DNA of 64,000 bases from Stomoxys calcitrans (GCF_963082655.1 NC_081554.1:50656750-50720749); one strand, 5' to 3'; shown: positions 33,812-45,829, numbered from the stretch's first letter. The notes: generated from the sequence alone by a model not told the origin. Translations and numbers: made by a program.

Positions 33812-34064
33812 CTGGCTAACCTGATACTTTTGTTAATTGTCGTTATGACATTGTATCTTAGCCATTCCACCACTTCCTTAATTGCAAGGATCCCCGCTTG
33901 GTACACATTTCAGTGTTTGGGTAACTTTTATGACCAGTTCTAGATCTTTGGAGTAAACCCCGAAGCCCACCTGGTCGTCTAGTTTGGAACCAACCGTTTA
34001 GAATTCCAAGTATCTTCTATTTCAAGGGATATCGTAGTTCCAATCGGTTCTATCAGGAATAGTG

Positions 34065-34135
34065 GTCCATTAATTTTTAAGCTCAATTATAAGGGGTCTC
34101 CTTTTTATGCCGAGTCCGAACGACGTGCCGCATAG
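34065..34135 (-). mobile_element. SINE 3' fragment
   Basis: Matches the middle-to-3' part of the SINE on the minus strand ('GCGGCACGTCGTTCGGACTC', 'GGCATAAAAAGGAGACCCCT', 'TAATTGAGCTTAAAA'). Head and the last 50 bases are missing. Confidence 0.7.
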
Positions 34136-34490
34136 GTAGATGTGGCACGGGATAGCTGTGAGCACCACCCAGGCTGGAACATGAAGGTCCGATCTGTGTG
34201 GTATTCATTGCTGTAACGAGAAGGTTAACTGCGAGCTTCCGGCCGCGTTCACAGGATGCGGATAGTGGAATGCCTCATACGGGGTAGATGCAACGGCATG
34301 TCGCGGACAATCAGCGGTATCGAGGAGAGAGTCTCAGTGAGGGGCCAGGCGGCACGAATACTGGGTGCCTATGATACTGGATATGACAATGCGAGTTATT
34401 GGCGCGTATTAATAAACAATGGCCAACCTGTTCCCGCGGCGATCGGTCTTCTCTACCGAAACGAGCTTGGTCACTGACGGGAGCTTGACG
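34136..34490. other. Unassigned GC-richer stretch
   Basis: A 73-codon plus-strand frame (34256-34477) starts MRIVECLIRGRCNG and ends NELGH; I recognise no domain. Composition is G+C richer than its flanks, as at 20725-21185. It may be part of an unrecognised retrotransposon. Confidence 0.35.
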
Positions 34491-34559
34491 AAGATCGCCA
34501 TCTCCACTTGAAAATGCGGCTACAACAAAAACAATTCAATTTTTGAAGTTCGTGTCCAC

Positions 34560-34935
34560 TCTTATGGCAACGCCGTCCCAAAGGTTGTTCTTGAGGTATG
34601 CTATGGCCCGTGGTCGATCGACGTAAACTAGGAATTTCAAATAACACCATTAAAATTATGAAAGCAGGCCTAGTCATTGGAAAAAACTACCGCGTCTTCA
34701 GGCAGGTTGTCAATCATCATATCACCTGCATTTTGAGGGCAACAAAATCGCCTTCAGCTAATTCTTGCACAACATTCTGGGAGTGAAAATTAAGGTCTGG
34801 AGAGAGAATTTGTTGAACAGCGGTATCAGAAATTCCCATAGAAGCGGCAAGTTTGCGAGCAGAACGGCGGTGAGAACGTGCAAATGACTGTCTCATCCTT
34901 TCGATATTCTCCAGAGTTCTAATGGTCTGTTAAAG
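34560..34935 (-). pseudogene. Decayed transposase, helix-turn-helix and start of catalytic domain
   Basis: On the minus strand from 34930: TIRTLENIERMRQSFARSHR, RSARKLAASMGISDTAVQQI, LSPDLNFHSQNVVQELAEGD, then MIDNLPEDAVVFSND and ACFHNFNGVI. In the family as I know it this is RSPRRSARKHA..LGIS..TVRRILH.DL.FHPYK...VQEL...D followed by VVFSDEAHFHLNG, so the first catalytic aspartate lies in FSND(stop)A and is followed by a stop. The second half of the same type of protein is at 2530-2830. Nothing intact. Confidence 0.7.
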
Positions 34936-35224
34936 TCCATTTCTGGGTTAAGCAATGTTTCAACACTCCCGAAATGAATTAACCCACGAGAGAATTGAAT
35001 TACGGCCAGGAACGAGGGTTGTGAGGAGGAATTTCAAAGCGAGCGCGGAAAGAACGTTGCGTAGAAACAAGTGACCGAACGTTAGACGGGGAAGGCCCGC
35101 TGCTCCCTAGATCAGAGCTTGATGGCAACTGACTGGAGAGAGAAACAAACCTTACAGATCGACCTCCTTCCCACCCAACTCAGCGCTATGAAGTTTTTCC
35201 AATTAAGTAAGTTTCCCTGAAGCG
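34936..35224. other. Unassigned sequence beside transposase debris
   Basis: May hold the end of the decayed element (for example 'GGAATTTCAAAGCGAGCGCG'), but I cannot define inverted repeats. No coding. Confidence 0.35.
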
Positions 35225-36733
35225 CCGGTCTCAGGCCAATTTTGGAGTTGCTACAAATGGAATAACTATCTAATCGGATGAGAATTGCGTTGTCTAGAGG
35301 TTCAAGAGGTCAATATCAGGGATGGGTTTCTATGGGGGCTATATCAAGTAATGAACCGATTTGGACCATTCTTGGCCAAATCGAATAAGAATTAAGAAAT
35401 CGAAGCAGAATTAAGAAATCGAATAAGAACTGCGCCTTCTAGAGGTTCAAGAAGTTTAGATGCGAGATCGGTTTATATGGCAGCTATATCTGGTTATAGA
35501 CCCCATGTTTGGCACAGTTATTGGAAGTCGTAAAAAAACACCTCATGCAAAATTTCAGGCAAATCGGATAAGAATTGCGCCCTCTAGGGGCTCAAGAAGT
35601 CAAGCCCCAGATCGGTTTATATGACAGCTATGTCAGGGTTTGAACCGATATGAACCATATTTGGCAAAGGGTTTGGAAGTCTTAACGAAACACCTCATGC
35701 AAAATTTCATAGAAATCGGACAAGAAATGCGCCCTCTAGTGGCTTAAGAAATCGAATAAGAATTGCTCCCTCTAAAGGTTCAAGAAGTTTAGATGTGAGA
35801 TCGGTTTATATGGCAGCTATATCAGGTTATGGACCGATATGAACCATGTTTGTCACAGTCATTAGAAGTTATAACGAAACCGCTGATGCAAAATTTCGGC
35901 CAAATCGAATATGACTTGCGCCCTCTAGTAGCTCAAGAAGTCAAGCCCCAGACCGGTTTATATGGCAGCTATGTCAGGGTTTAAACCGATATGAACCATA
36001 TTTGGCACAGGGTTTGGAAGTCTTTACAAAACATTTCGTGCTAATTTTCAGCCAAATCGGTTAATAATTGCGCCCTCTAGTGGCTTAAGAAATCGAATAA
36101 GAATTGAGCCCTCTAGAGGTTCAAGAAGTTTAGATGCGAGATCGGTTTATATGGCAGCTATATCAAGTTATAGACCGATATGAACCATGTTTGGCACTGT
36201 TATTAGAAGTTATAACGAAACCGCTCATGCAAAATTTCGGCCAAATCGGATAAGAATTGCTAATTCTTATCCTAGTGGCTAAAGAAGTCAAGCCCCAGAT
36301 CGGTTTATATAGCAGCTATATCAGGGTTTGAACCGATATGAACGATATTTGGCACAGCGTTTGGAAGTCTTAACAAAGCATTTCATGCTAATTTTCAGCC
36401 AAATCGGTTAATAATTGTGCCCTCTTGTGGCTAAAGAAGTCAAGATCCAAGATCGGTTTATATGGCAGCTATATCAAAACATGGACCGATATGGCCCATT
36501 TACAATCCCAACCGACCTACAGTAACAAGAAGTGTTTGTGCAAAATTTCAAACGGTTTGCTTAATTCCTTCGAAAGTTAGGGTGACAGACGGACGGACAT
36601 GGCTTGATCGACTTAAAATGTCATGACGATCCAGAATATATATTCGTTATGGGGTCTTAGACGAATATTTCAAGGAGTTACAAACAGAATGACGAACTTA
36701 GTATACCACCATCCTAAGGTGGAGGGTATAAAA
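35225..36733 (-). mobile_element. DINE-1-like family A, 3'-truncated
   Basis: Head on the minus strand at about 36733 ('ATACCCTCCACCTTAGGATG'), the 'GACCCCATAACGAATATATA' block, 'GTCAAGCCATGTCCGTCC', then about eight subrepeats with GCTGCCATATAAACCGATCT. Subrepeats alternate between two kinds (for example 'GAGCTACTAGAGGGCGCAAG' and 'GAACCTCTAGAGGGCTCAAT'), giving a period of about 300 bp. The hairpin tail is absent at 35225. Confidence 0.7.
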
Positions 36734-37504
36734 ATTCTAATTATTACATTTCCATTAAAATTTAATTTCGAAAATTTCTAATTTACTGTGAATAACCACC
36801 TGTCACCAAGTCATCTATAGAACAGACCAAATCATTCATCTGCCTTTTGTTTCTGCAGTCATTTTGTCAGTTCGACAGTAAAAACCCATTCTATTCATTA
36901 CATTTCATGCATATAGCTTGGTTTTAAGCCATACTATCAGACATGCAGACAGCTTGACACTCAGTTACTGGTTGTGCCATCATTCAGTTTTGTGGCAAAA
37001 AGAAGAGCCATGGTGCCACATGTGTGGTTGTTGTGGTATTAAAGGTTTTATCGTTCCGAAACAAATATGGTTCAAAGTCCATTATAAAGAAAAACAGAAA
37101 AAAACATGCAAAATCTATAGCAAGCACTCATATAGGAGATTCTCCCTCTTACCCTCCCTGGCAGAGTGCCTTGCCGTAAAGGACTAAACCCAAATAAAAG
37201 GAAAATAAAATTAGTTTTTTACAAAAACTATATTTTTCCCTTGTTTAACTGAGTTTGGGAATTTTCTATGGTTGAGACTACTCTCTTTTTTTGCCATATA
37301 TGAACTGTAACCAATAAAATGCAGACAAGTCAGAGGTTTTTGACTGTACCATAAAATATGCTTGCAGCTGATTTACTTTAAGAGAAGCATAACTTCAAAT
37401 CAATTGTTTTGGGCTAGAACGTTTGTTTTAAGCACACTCCGGAAACAGTTAAAAGGAATAAAACTTTGAAAACTGGTAGCAACATGACTTATCCAGTCAT
37501 ATTA
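36734..37504. other. Unassigned low-repeat sequence
   Basis: No recognised repeat or domain; reading frames up to 89 codons without motifs. Confidence 0.5.
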
Positions 37505-37741
37505 TTGGGTTGCCCAAAAAGTAATTGCGGATTTTTCATATAGTCAGCGTTGACAAATTTTTTCACAGCTTGTGACTCTGTAATTGCATTCTTTCTTCTG
37601 TCAGTTATCAGATGTTACTTTTAGCTTGCTTTAGAAAAAAAGTGTAAAAAAAGTATATTTGATTAAAGTTCATTCTAAGTTTTATTAAAAATGCATTTAC
37701 TTTCTTTTAAGAAATCCGCAATTACTTTTTGGGCAACCCAA
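37505..37741 (-). mobile_element. Mariner-type MITE, 237 bp (copy 2)
   Basis: Same length and ends as copy 1, opposite orientation, with TA at 37503-37504 and 37742-37743. Very similar along its whole length, including the 'CAGCTTGTGACTCTGTAATT' interior. Confidence 0.9.
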
Positions 37742-37914
37742 TAAATCGAAGTCGAAAGTAATATGAGCTTGAATTGGAGATGTTACATCATTTAAAACTA
37801 AGTCAAAATTCGTTTACCATACTTCGGAATTATCTATACTGTGGGCTTAGCTATGTATGGCATTGGTACACGAACATTCCTTAGAGGCCCAGGGAACACC
37901 TAAGATTGATATCG

Positions 37915-39888
37915 TCTAAAACTTTGGATTTATATCTTCTTATACATAACAAGTTATAGTCCGATTCGGAAAATCAATGAATGCTAAACATTGTAGAAGT
38001 CATTGTGTAATATTTCAGTCCATTCGGATTAAAATTGCGCCTTGTAAGGGCTCAAGAAGCAAAATTGGGAGATCGGTTTATATGGGAGCTGTATCAAGCT
38101 ATTGATCGATTCAGACCATATTGAACACCTATGTTGAAAGCCATGAGAGAAGCCTTTGTACAAAATTTCAGCCACATCGGATAGGAATTGCGCCCTTTTG
38201 GAGGCTCAAGAAGTCAAGATCCCAGATCGGGTTATATGACAGCTACATCAGGCTATGTACCGATTTGCGTCATACGTAGCACAGTCATTGGAAGTCATAA
38301 CAAAACACCTCATGCAAAATTTCAGCCAAATCGAACGAGAATTGCGCCCTCTAGCGGCTCAAGAAGCAAAATCGGGAGATCGGTTTATATGGGAGCTGTA
38401 TCAAGCTCGATTCAGACCATATTGAACACCTATGTTGAAAGCCATGAGAGAAGCCTTTGTACAAAATTTCAGCCACATCGGATAGGAATTGCGCCCTTTT
38501 GGAGGCTCAAGAAGTCAAGATCCCAGATCGGTTTATATGACAGCTATATCAGGTTATGTACCAATTTGCGCCATACTTAGCACAGTCATTCGAAGTCATA
38601 ACAAAACACCTCATGCTAAATTTCAGCCAAATCGAATGAGAATTGCGCCCTCTAGAGGCTCAAGAAGAAAAATTGGAAGATCGGTTTATATGGGAGCTGT
38701 ATCAAGCTATTGATCGATTCAGACCATATTGAACACCTATGTTGAAAGCCATGAGAAAAGCCTTTGTACAAAATTTCAGCCACATCGGATAAGAATTGCG
38801 CCTTTTTGGAGGCTCAAGAAGTCAAGATCCCAGATCGGGTTATATGACAGCTACATCAGGTTATGTACCGATTTGCGTCATACTTAGCACAGTCATTGGA
38901 AGTCATAACAAAACACCTCATGCAAAATTCCAGCCAAATCCAATGAGAATTGCGCCCTCTAGAGGCTCAAGAAGAAAAATCGGGAGATCGGTTTATATGG
39001 GAGCTGTATCAAGCTATTGATCGATTCAGACCATATTGAACACGTATGTTGAAAGCCATGAGAGAAGCCGTTATACAAAATTTCAGCCACATCGGATGAG
39101 AATTGCGCCCTTTTGGAGGCTCAAGAAGTCAAGATCCCAGATCGGTTTATATGACAGCTATATCAGGTTATGTACCGATTTGTGTCATACTTTGTACAGT
39201 CATTGGAAGTCATAAGAAAACACCTCATGCTAAATTTCAGCCAAATCGAATGAGAATTGCGCCCACTAGCGGCTCAAGAATTCAAGATCCAAGATCGATG
39301 TATATGACAGCTATAACAGATTATGAACCGATTTGAATCATACTTAACACAGATGTTGGAAGTGATACCAAAACACCTTGTGCAAAATTTCAGTTAAATC
39401 GGGCGAGAACTGCGCCCTTTAGAGGCTCAAGAAGTCAAGACCCAAGATCGGTTTATATGGCAGCTATATCAAAACATGGACCGATTTGAACCGTACGTAG
39501 CACAGTTGTTGGAAGTGATACCAAAACACCACGTGCAAAATTTCATTCCAATCGGACGAGAACTGCGCCCTCTAGAGGCCAAGACCCAAGATCGGTTTGT
39601 ATGGCAGCTATATCAAAACAAGGACCGATTTGGCTTATTTCCAATCTCAACCGACCTACATTATTTGAAAGTATTTGTGCAAAATTTCAAGCGGCTAGCT
39701 TTACTCCTTCGAAAGTTAGCGTGCTTTCGACAGACAGACGGACGGACGGACATGGCTAGATTGACTTAAAATTACATGGCGATCAAGAATATATAAACTT
39801 TATGGGGTCTTAGACGCATATTTCGAGGTGTTACAAACAGAATAACGAAATTAGTATACCCCCATCCTATGGTGGAAGGTATAAAAAT
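37915..39888 (-). mobile_element. DINE-1-like family A, with higher-order subrepeats
   Basis: Head at about 39888 on the minus strand ('ATACCTTCCACCATAGGATG'), 'GACCCCATAAAGTTTATATA', and GTCC runs. Between 38040 and 39290 a compound unit of about 307 bp occurs four times (starts near 38170, 38480, 38790, 39097), each made of one 'GACCTCTTGAGCCTCCAAAA' type and one 'TCTTGAGCCTCTAGAGGGCG' type subrepeat. The open frames seen every 307 bp (74-130 codons, RPFGGSRSQDPRS) follow this unit and are not genes. The hairpin tail is missing at 37915. Confidence 0.75.
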
Positions 39889-41880
39889 CAATTTATGTTT
39901 GTTCCGTATAGACTCACAAACGTCTGAAACGAATGCTTTGAAATTTTCACAGATTGGTCTGCAAGGAAACATAGGCTTTATAATTTTTTGATATCAGAAG
40001 GGGAGGGTCCGCCCTCCCCCTTTCCCCAAAAGTACTACCCAAAAATATAAGAGCACAGATCGGGACAATATGGGATTCAAATTAAAGTTATTCAGGAGTA
40101 GAGTACGAATTTCATAACAAAACTTGGGTCCACGTAACCGGGCGGCCGCCCCAGCCCCAAAACCCCAAAATAGGTTTTTTTGACGATCATGACACTATGG
40201 GACTCAAATGATAGGTATTCGGGAGTAGATTACGAATATGGTCAGAGAGGAGGAATAGGCTTTATATTTTATTGACATCAGGAAGGGGGCGGACTCTCCC
40301 CCGTTACCCCAAAAACACTCCCCAAAATCAAAAGTGGACCAAAATGGAAAATATATGTGCCAAATGAAAATTATGCGGGAGTAGATAATGAATGTGGCAT
40401 ACAAATTCAGGTCAAAATATTGGGGGTCACCCCACCCCCCAAAAACGCCCAAAATGGGCATATTAACCAATCACGGCAATATGGGTCTCGGTTTGTTTGT
40501 TTGTTCCGTATAGACTGAAAAACGGCAGAACCGATTTTCTCTAAATGTTCGCATATTCTGTAAGTTGGTCTGAAAGGAAACATAGGCTATATAATTTTTC
40601 GGTATCGGAAGGGGGACGTACCCTCCCCCTTATGCAAAAAACGTCACCCAAAATCAAAAGTGGGCCGATCGAGAATATATAGGTATCAAATGAAAGATAT
40701 TAGAATACGAATATGGTACTATATTTAGTCCCCTTCGGGCCACCCCATCCCCAAAACTCACCCAAACATATGTCTGTCATAGTTCATGTCAATATGAGGC
40801 TCAAATGAGAGTTGTTCGGGAGTATACATCGAATCTGGCATACACATTCAGTTTAAAGTATAGGGGGTCACCTCACCCCCCAAAAAAGCCTCAAATGGGC
40901 ATAAGACCCACCATGGCAATATGGGACTCGGCTGAACCAATTTTCTTAAAATGTTCACACAATCTGTGATGTTTGTCTGGAAGAAAACAGAGGCTATATA
41001 ACTTTTAGATATCGGATGTGGGCGGACCCTCCCCCTTACCCCAAAAAACGCCACCCAAAACCAAAAATGGACCCATGGGCACGATATGGGTATCAAATGA
41101 AAGGTATTGGAGACTAGAAAATATCGTACTAAAATTTGGATCCCATTTCCCAGCGGGACGCCCCAAACCCCAAAGCTCCTTTAAACAGATATATTAGACG
41201 TTCATGACAATATGGGACTCAAATGAAAAGTATTCGGCAGTGGATTACAAATATAGCATAAAAAATTAGATCCAAGTAATGGAAGCTCGCCCCACCCCCA
41301 AATACCCCCAAAATGCCGACCACCATATTAGTCGACCATGGCCATATAAGTTTCAAATCAAAGGTATTTAGGAGTAGATTACGACTAAGACATTAAAATT
41401 TGCGTTCAAGTCTAGGTGGCGCTTTTCCTACTAAAAATACGTTAAACAGGTTAATTGGCCCATTGGGACTCAAATGAAAGGTAATTGAGAGTAAAAAACG
41501 AATTTGGTATCCAATTTTGGAGCCCTAAACTAAATTTCAATTTCGACTATGGCAATATTGAGCTCAAGTCAACGGTATTTAAGAGAAATGAATGAATGCC
41601 GCCCCAATCCCAAAACGCTCACCAAACGGTTCATATGTACCGACCATGGCAATATGGGGCTCACATTAAAGGGATTTGGGAGTAAAGCACGAATTTGATA
41701 TCCATATTGGAGTTGAAATGTCTGAAGTGCTATCCCTTACCCTAAAAAGCACTTCTCATTATTCTAATTTTCAAAAACACCAGATCTCGGAGATTAGCAA
41801 TGCGTTTCGTCGAAATTTTTTTGCACCCTTACAGTCACTAAAAGCAAAAAAATTGGGGTCTTGTTGGGGTCGGGGGCCGA
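39889..41880 (-). mobile_element. Family D element, inverted, part 1
   Basis: Minus-strand copy of the D body with unit of about 130 bp ('ATATGGGACTCAAATGAAAG', 'GTATTCGGGAGTAGATTACG', 'CCCCACCCCCAAAA'). The end at 39900 carries 'TTTGTTCCGTATAGACTCAC' and 'GGAAACATAGGCTTTATAAT', which recurs at 40497-40600 and 53450-53530, so it marks a common internal or terminal block. Confidence 0.65.
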
Positions 41881-42160
41881 GGAACCAAGCAGGGGCAAAC
41901 TTCTCACACATCAATAAATGCTTTCCGATTCAAATTTAGACTCAATGATAAGATAGCTTTTTATCATAGCCGAGTTCGAACGGCGTGCCGCAGAGCGACA
42001 CCTCTTTGGGGAAAATTCTTTTCATGACCATGGATGGCATTGTACCTCACAAATGTCGCCAGCATTACAAGGGGATAACCACCACTTTAAATGTTGTCCG
42101 ATATTCTTGCCAGGATTCGAACCCATGCGTTCTGTGTCATAGGCGGACATAGGCTACAAT
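41881..42160 (-). mobile_element. tRNA-derived SINE
   Basis: Minus-strand copy inside the family D element, with B box 'GGGTTCGAATCCTGGC' intact and a damaged A box. Body blocks as in the other copies. The D element continues at 42161-42265. Confidence 0.8.
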
Positions 42161-42265
42161 GGCACGAATTCGATATTCACATTCAGGGCAAAGCGCACCA
42201 ACCCTAAAAAGATGTTGCAGAGTTAAAGAAGGTGCAGCGGAGCGGTCCCAGTTCAGCTAGTAGTC
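42161..42265 (-). mobile_element. Family D element, inverted, 5' end
   Basis: Minus-strand 5' end: 'GAACTGGGACCGCTCCGCTG' followed by 'CACCTTCTTTAACTC'. It corresponds to the starts at 14810 and 17215. Confidence 0.6.
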
Positions 42266-42889
42266 AATAAAATTACGCAGTTCATCAAGTCTTTTTAAAA
42301 CTTCAACAACAGTTCTATCTATTGTATTACACAAGGCAAAATCCATAAATGGATTTTGCTATGTGCAATAGCTATAGGTAATACTTGCATGTGTTTGAAT
42401 CTGAGAAACCATTTCTATATGTATTGCAATTGCTTTGCTCATGTTATCCATAGCACTTTATCTTCATTTCCAAATTCCTTTTTGTTTTAGTCACAAACTT
42501 ACTTTTCAAAAGTTTTTTTCTTGTTCTTTCTCTCCCTAATCCTGGATGTGTGTGACAATGTGCTATATTTATCTATGAAATGACACAAGTTATGATAGTC
42601 TTGATGTCGAAGCTCTTGCTGCTTATGTCACATTCAATATACGATATGCTTGGTGTAATCCTCAGGCGTTGAAGCATGGTAGCAATACCAAAGATACATT
42701 TCCAATAAACAACTGGAAAATCTTTTTAAAAGGAAACGTTTTAAGTTTATCAATAGCTCTATGAGAATTTATACTCATGTCGGTGTAAGGTAATCTGCTA
42801 CAAATGTAGAATTTCAAGCATGCTTGAGTTGAATAAAGAAAAAACTGTAAAATTAAGTGAAGATGTGTTTTAAAGAATAAAGTTGATTT
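42266..42889. other. Unassigned AT-rich sequence
   Basis: No recognised repeat or domain. Confidence 0.5.
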
Positions 42890-43090
42890 TAGACAAGTAA
42901 AAACGTGCTAAGTTCTTACTTTATTTACTTTAATTCGCTATGATGAAACATTTGTTCCACTAGCCGAACGTAGCCAAGCGTCTCGATCTTTTACGCTCAT
43001 TCTAAAATCTCCGACACCAAGTTTTGAGGTGTCTCCCACCACTTGATCTTTCCATCGGGCTTTTGCCAAGTTTCGGCGCAATCGATTAAC
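42890..43090 (-). pseudogene. LINE ORF2 C-terminus and short 3' tail (RTE/Craw-like)
   Basis: On the minus strand: KARWKDQVVGDTSKLGV, GDFRMSVKDRDAWLRSASGT and a stop, followed by a short tail 'AATTAAAGTAAATAAAG'. The C-terminal RPR.RW.D.V..D...LG......A.DR..WR pattern closes RTE-type polymerases. Only about 65 codons are present. The reverse transcriptase and endonuclease fragments of the same general type are at 5040 and 52530. Confidence 0.65.
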
Positions 43091-43094
43091 AAAT

Positions 43095-43750
43095 GCGCTT
43101 TTATAGATCCAAGAACTAAAATCGGGAGATTGGTCTATATGGGAGCTATCTCAAAATATAGTCCATCTTCGAACTTAACCTGTGTATGACCAAAACAGAA
43201 TACATGCAAAGTTTCAACTTAAGTCGGACAAAAGCTAAGGCTTCTAGGAGCTCATGAAGTCAAATTCGAAGATAGGTTTATATGGCGTCCATATGTTCTA
43301 TGAATCTCTGAAAATGAAAATTGAGGCTACCAGGGGCTCGAGCAGTCAAAACTGTAGATTGGTTTATCGGATCAGTTTATCGGCCGATTGGAATCATACT
43401 CGTCAATGATTTTGGAAGTCGGAACGGAAGTTTTGTGCCAAGTTTCAGGCAAATCGGATACGATCAAATATAAGGATCGGTTTTTATGGAGGCTAAATCA
43501 GTTTAAATACAGATTTGGATTATACTCGTCAATGATTTTGGAATTCAGAACGGAAGCCTTGTGCCAAATTTCAGCCAATCCAGATGAAAACTGAGGATTT
43601 TAGAAAATCAAGAAATCAAATAGTTCAACTAAGAATGTCAAGGCGAACAAGAATATACATTAACTTTATATGGTCTTTGGTCAATATTCCGAGATGCTAC
43701 AAATGGAATGACTAGAATAGTACACCCCCATCCTATGATGGTGGGTAAAA
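43095..43750 (-). mobile_element. DINE-1-like family E, with head
   Basis: Minus-strand head 'ACCCACCATCATAGGATGGG', 'CCATTTGTAGCATCTCGGAA', 'GACCATATAAAGTTAATGTA' and four diverged subrepeats ('GAGATAGCTCCCATATAGAC', 'TTGGCACAAGGCTTCCGTTC'). The subrepeat wording (ACTTCTG or CTTCCGTTC) sets it apart from A-C. Tail not seen. Confidence 0.55.
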
Positions 43751-43825
43751 CAAAGCAAACGTTTTCAAAGAACAACAGCAAAACGCCCACCTCAGCAGTA
43801 GAAAGGAAAAAAACTGAGAAAAACA

Positions 43826-44171
43826 CATGCATTGGGTAAAGTACATCTAATAGACAAGGTCGTCGAGCGTGATTAATGTGGTATTTATATCACAGAGGCG
43901 AGTTTCTAACCAAATTACGAAAGGCGTCCCATAAAAAGAAAAAAATGTTAAAATGTAATGATCTTCGCCCTAACAGGCAAAAAACTTGAAGTGAAAAAAA
44001 TTCGACAGATCCCAGCTAGGTTCAAACCAGGGCACACGGAGCAACTGCGAGAGCCGTTGCCATTGTCTAGCGTTCGAAGCCATCAATACAACTTCCAACA
44101 GATGCACAAAATCATGTGTATACCATTGGAGTAGTGTAATTGTGTAGACAAATAATCTATCATTACACAAA
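43826..44171 (-). repeat. Family F repeat with tRNA-like box, second locus
   Basis: Parallels 25912-26391: 'GCATTGGGTAAAGTACATCT', 'GATCTTCGCCCTAACAGGC', the box region 'CCAGCTAGGTTCAAACCAGG' and 'GCCATCAATACAACTTCC', ending 'CATTACACAAAAATA'. The B-box core is mutated. About 130 bases of the other copy are missing in its first half. Confidence 0.55.
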
Positions 44172-44295
44172 AATACATGCATTGGAAAAAGTACAGCTAA
44201 TAGACAAGGTTGTCGAGTATGGTTATTGTGGTATTTATATTATAGTGACGTTTTCGTAATTCTAAGGCTCTTGAAGCTTTCACACTTAAAGGCTG
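44172..44295 (-). repeat. Family F repeat, truncated second unit
   Basis: Restarts at 'GCATTGGAAAAAGTACAGCT' and stops after 'CTTGAAGCTTTCACAC', as at 26392. A further scrap ('AATGATCTTCGCCCTCACAG') lies at 44678-44700. Confidence 0.6.
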
Positions 44296-44299
44296 TACT

Positions 44300-44759
44300 A
44301 TATTCGTTTTTCGCCATATTTTTTTCCGATTACTTTTTTTAGAAAATAGCAAAAAAGCTTGCTGGTTTCATTCAGTAAGACATTACATCATTACCTATGG
44401 TAACATATTAATAAAATTGTTAGTTTATCGTTGTAATTTGCGGACTGCTTCAAAAAGTAATCGCGAAAAACATAGATTTTCAACGGGGAAAACGAACATA
44501 GTCCCAGTCATAATAGCTGAGCTTCAAAGCCGGGATGAACAACAGAGCTTAGTCACCTTTCGAAACGTACACCAATGGCAGCTTTGTGTATGTCGAAGGA
44601 TCTGTTGATCAGGCAATTGAATTTCAGTAGCTTTTTAATAATCAAATCTTTCTTTTCCATTTGTAAAGAAATGCTCCGAAATGATCTTCGCCCTCACAGG
44701 CAAAAAACTTTAAAATCAAATATTCCCGCTTAACATGATTCTCAGCGTCATTTGGCTCG
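44300..44759. other. Unassigned sequence
   Basis: Apart from the family F scrap at 44678-44735, nothing recognised. Confidence 0.4.
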
Positions 44760-45700
44760 ACTCCACTTTGGAGAAAAATTAACTTAACCTTTTTATACCT
44801 AGATCAGATCTTTACAAAATTTTGCTTGAAGTGTTTTATTTGACGTCATTATATGTGTGCCAAAAATTACTCTCAAATACCTTTTTTTTGAGCCCCATGT
44901 TGCTATGGTCGGTAAAAAATTGCTGTTTGTGTGTATTTTGGGAAAGGGGTAGACCCCCAGAAAATTGGTCTCGAAAGTGGGTATCAATTCTTGCTCTACC
45001 CCCCAATTCCTTTCATTTAAGCCCCACATTGACATGGTCCGTAAATATGCCCAATGTTGAGGTGTTTTGGGGAGTCACTAAGTCCTGAAAATATATCAGC
45101 AATTTACTCTATTCTCATATATTTAAACTCCATAATGCCATTGGCCTCAAAATTGGATATCAAATTCGTTTTCTAATCTCAAATACCATTCACTTAAACC
45201 CCGTATTGAAAAAGCCAGCAAATATGTCCGGTTTGGGGTATGGGCCCTAAAAACTATGAATATCGAGCTCCACTGTCTTGCAGACCCAAATTGTCTTGGG
45301 TCGTTCTACTTGGGGTTTGTTATGGTGTTGGGACGTCCCCTAGACAGTTGGTCCCAAATGTTGATGTCAGATTCATGGTCTACTCCCAAATACCCTACAT
45401 TTGAGCTCCATTCTTCCATAATCGGTAAACATGACCGGTTTGGTGGGTGTTTTGGGGGTTGGGGTGGTCCGCCTAGCACTTGGTCCGACAATTGGATATC
45501 AGATATGTTTTCTTATCCTAAATACCTTTCATTTGAGTCCCATATTGTCGTGATTGGTGTATATATACATTTGGTAGGTTTTGGGTGGGGCATCCACCCT
45601 AGGTACCCCATCCGAAATTTGGATACCTAATTTCTGTTTGTAGGTTACTATAACAGAGCACACAAAATTTCGCTTAAATCGCACCACCCATCTCCATCGC
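44760..45700 (+). mobile_element. Family D element, partial
   Basis: D units of about 130 bp on the plus strand ('CTTTCATTTAAGCCCCACAT', 'TGTTTTGGGGAGTCACTAAG', 'CGTAAATATGCCCAATGTTG'). A short family C-like scrap precedes it (44800-44870, 'TTTACAAAATTTTGCTTGAA'). No 5' start visible. Confidence 0.6.
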
Positions 45701-45829
45701 CGAAACTTAAGTGAGTGAATTTTAGCACGTTTTAACTTGTTGTGAGTAAGCTAAACTAGCAAACTCGTTCTGAGGTCGGCGGTTCCGCCAAACGCACCAC
45801 CATGGCTACTGTTAAAAATGTAACGTTAT

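Larger units (their letters stand above)
31920..34060 (-). pseudogene. Second RNase H LINE 3' region, broken, split by a SINE
   Basis: Reading on the minus strand from 34060: LDDQVGFGVYSKDLELVI and AGILAIKEVVEWLRYNVITT (RNase H start), then a SINE at 33811-33540, then SLKNVFWNTNTDLNCRRSP, WVAGDQDIQGNYKADELTR-like sequence in shifted frames (33290-33440), and TLHIPGKLKFAGMPL. The open part 33127-32879 has KRSNALLSLARKD, SIVTGHCLIGEHADRLKVA, FCRSCEDIEEEETVEHLLCV, the CX2C..HX3C metal-binding end. The C-terminal piece is expanded (see next feature) and the protein ends WYHNGRKRLSETAT near 32010. Different family from 26724-30425. Several frameshifts. Confidence 0.8.

Noticed and set aside
38188..39336. 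Series of 74-130 codon frames with RPFGGSRSQDPRS
   Set aside because: They recur every 307 bp with the higher-order unit and appear in reverse in other family A copies (12651-13289, 54044-54436).
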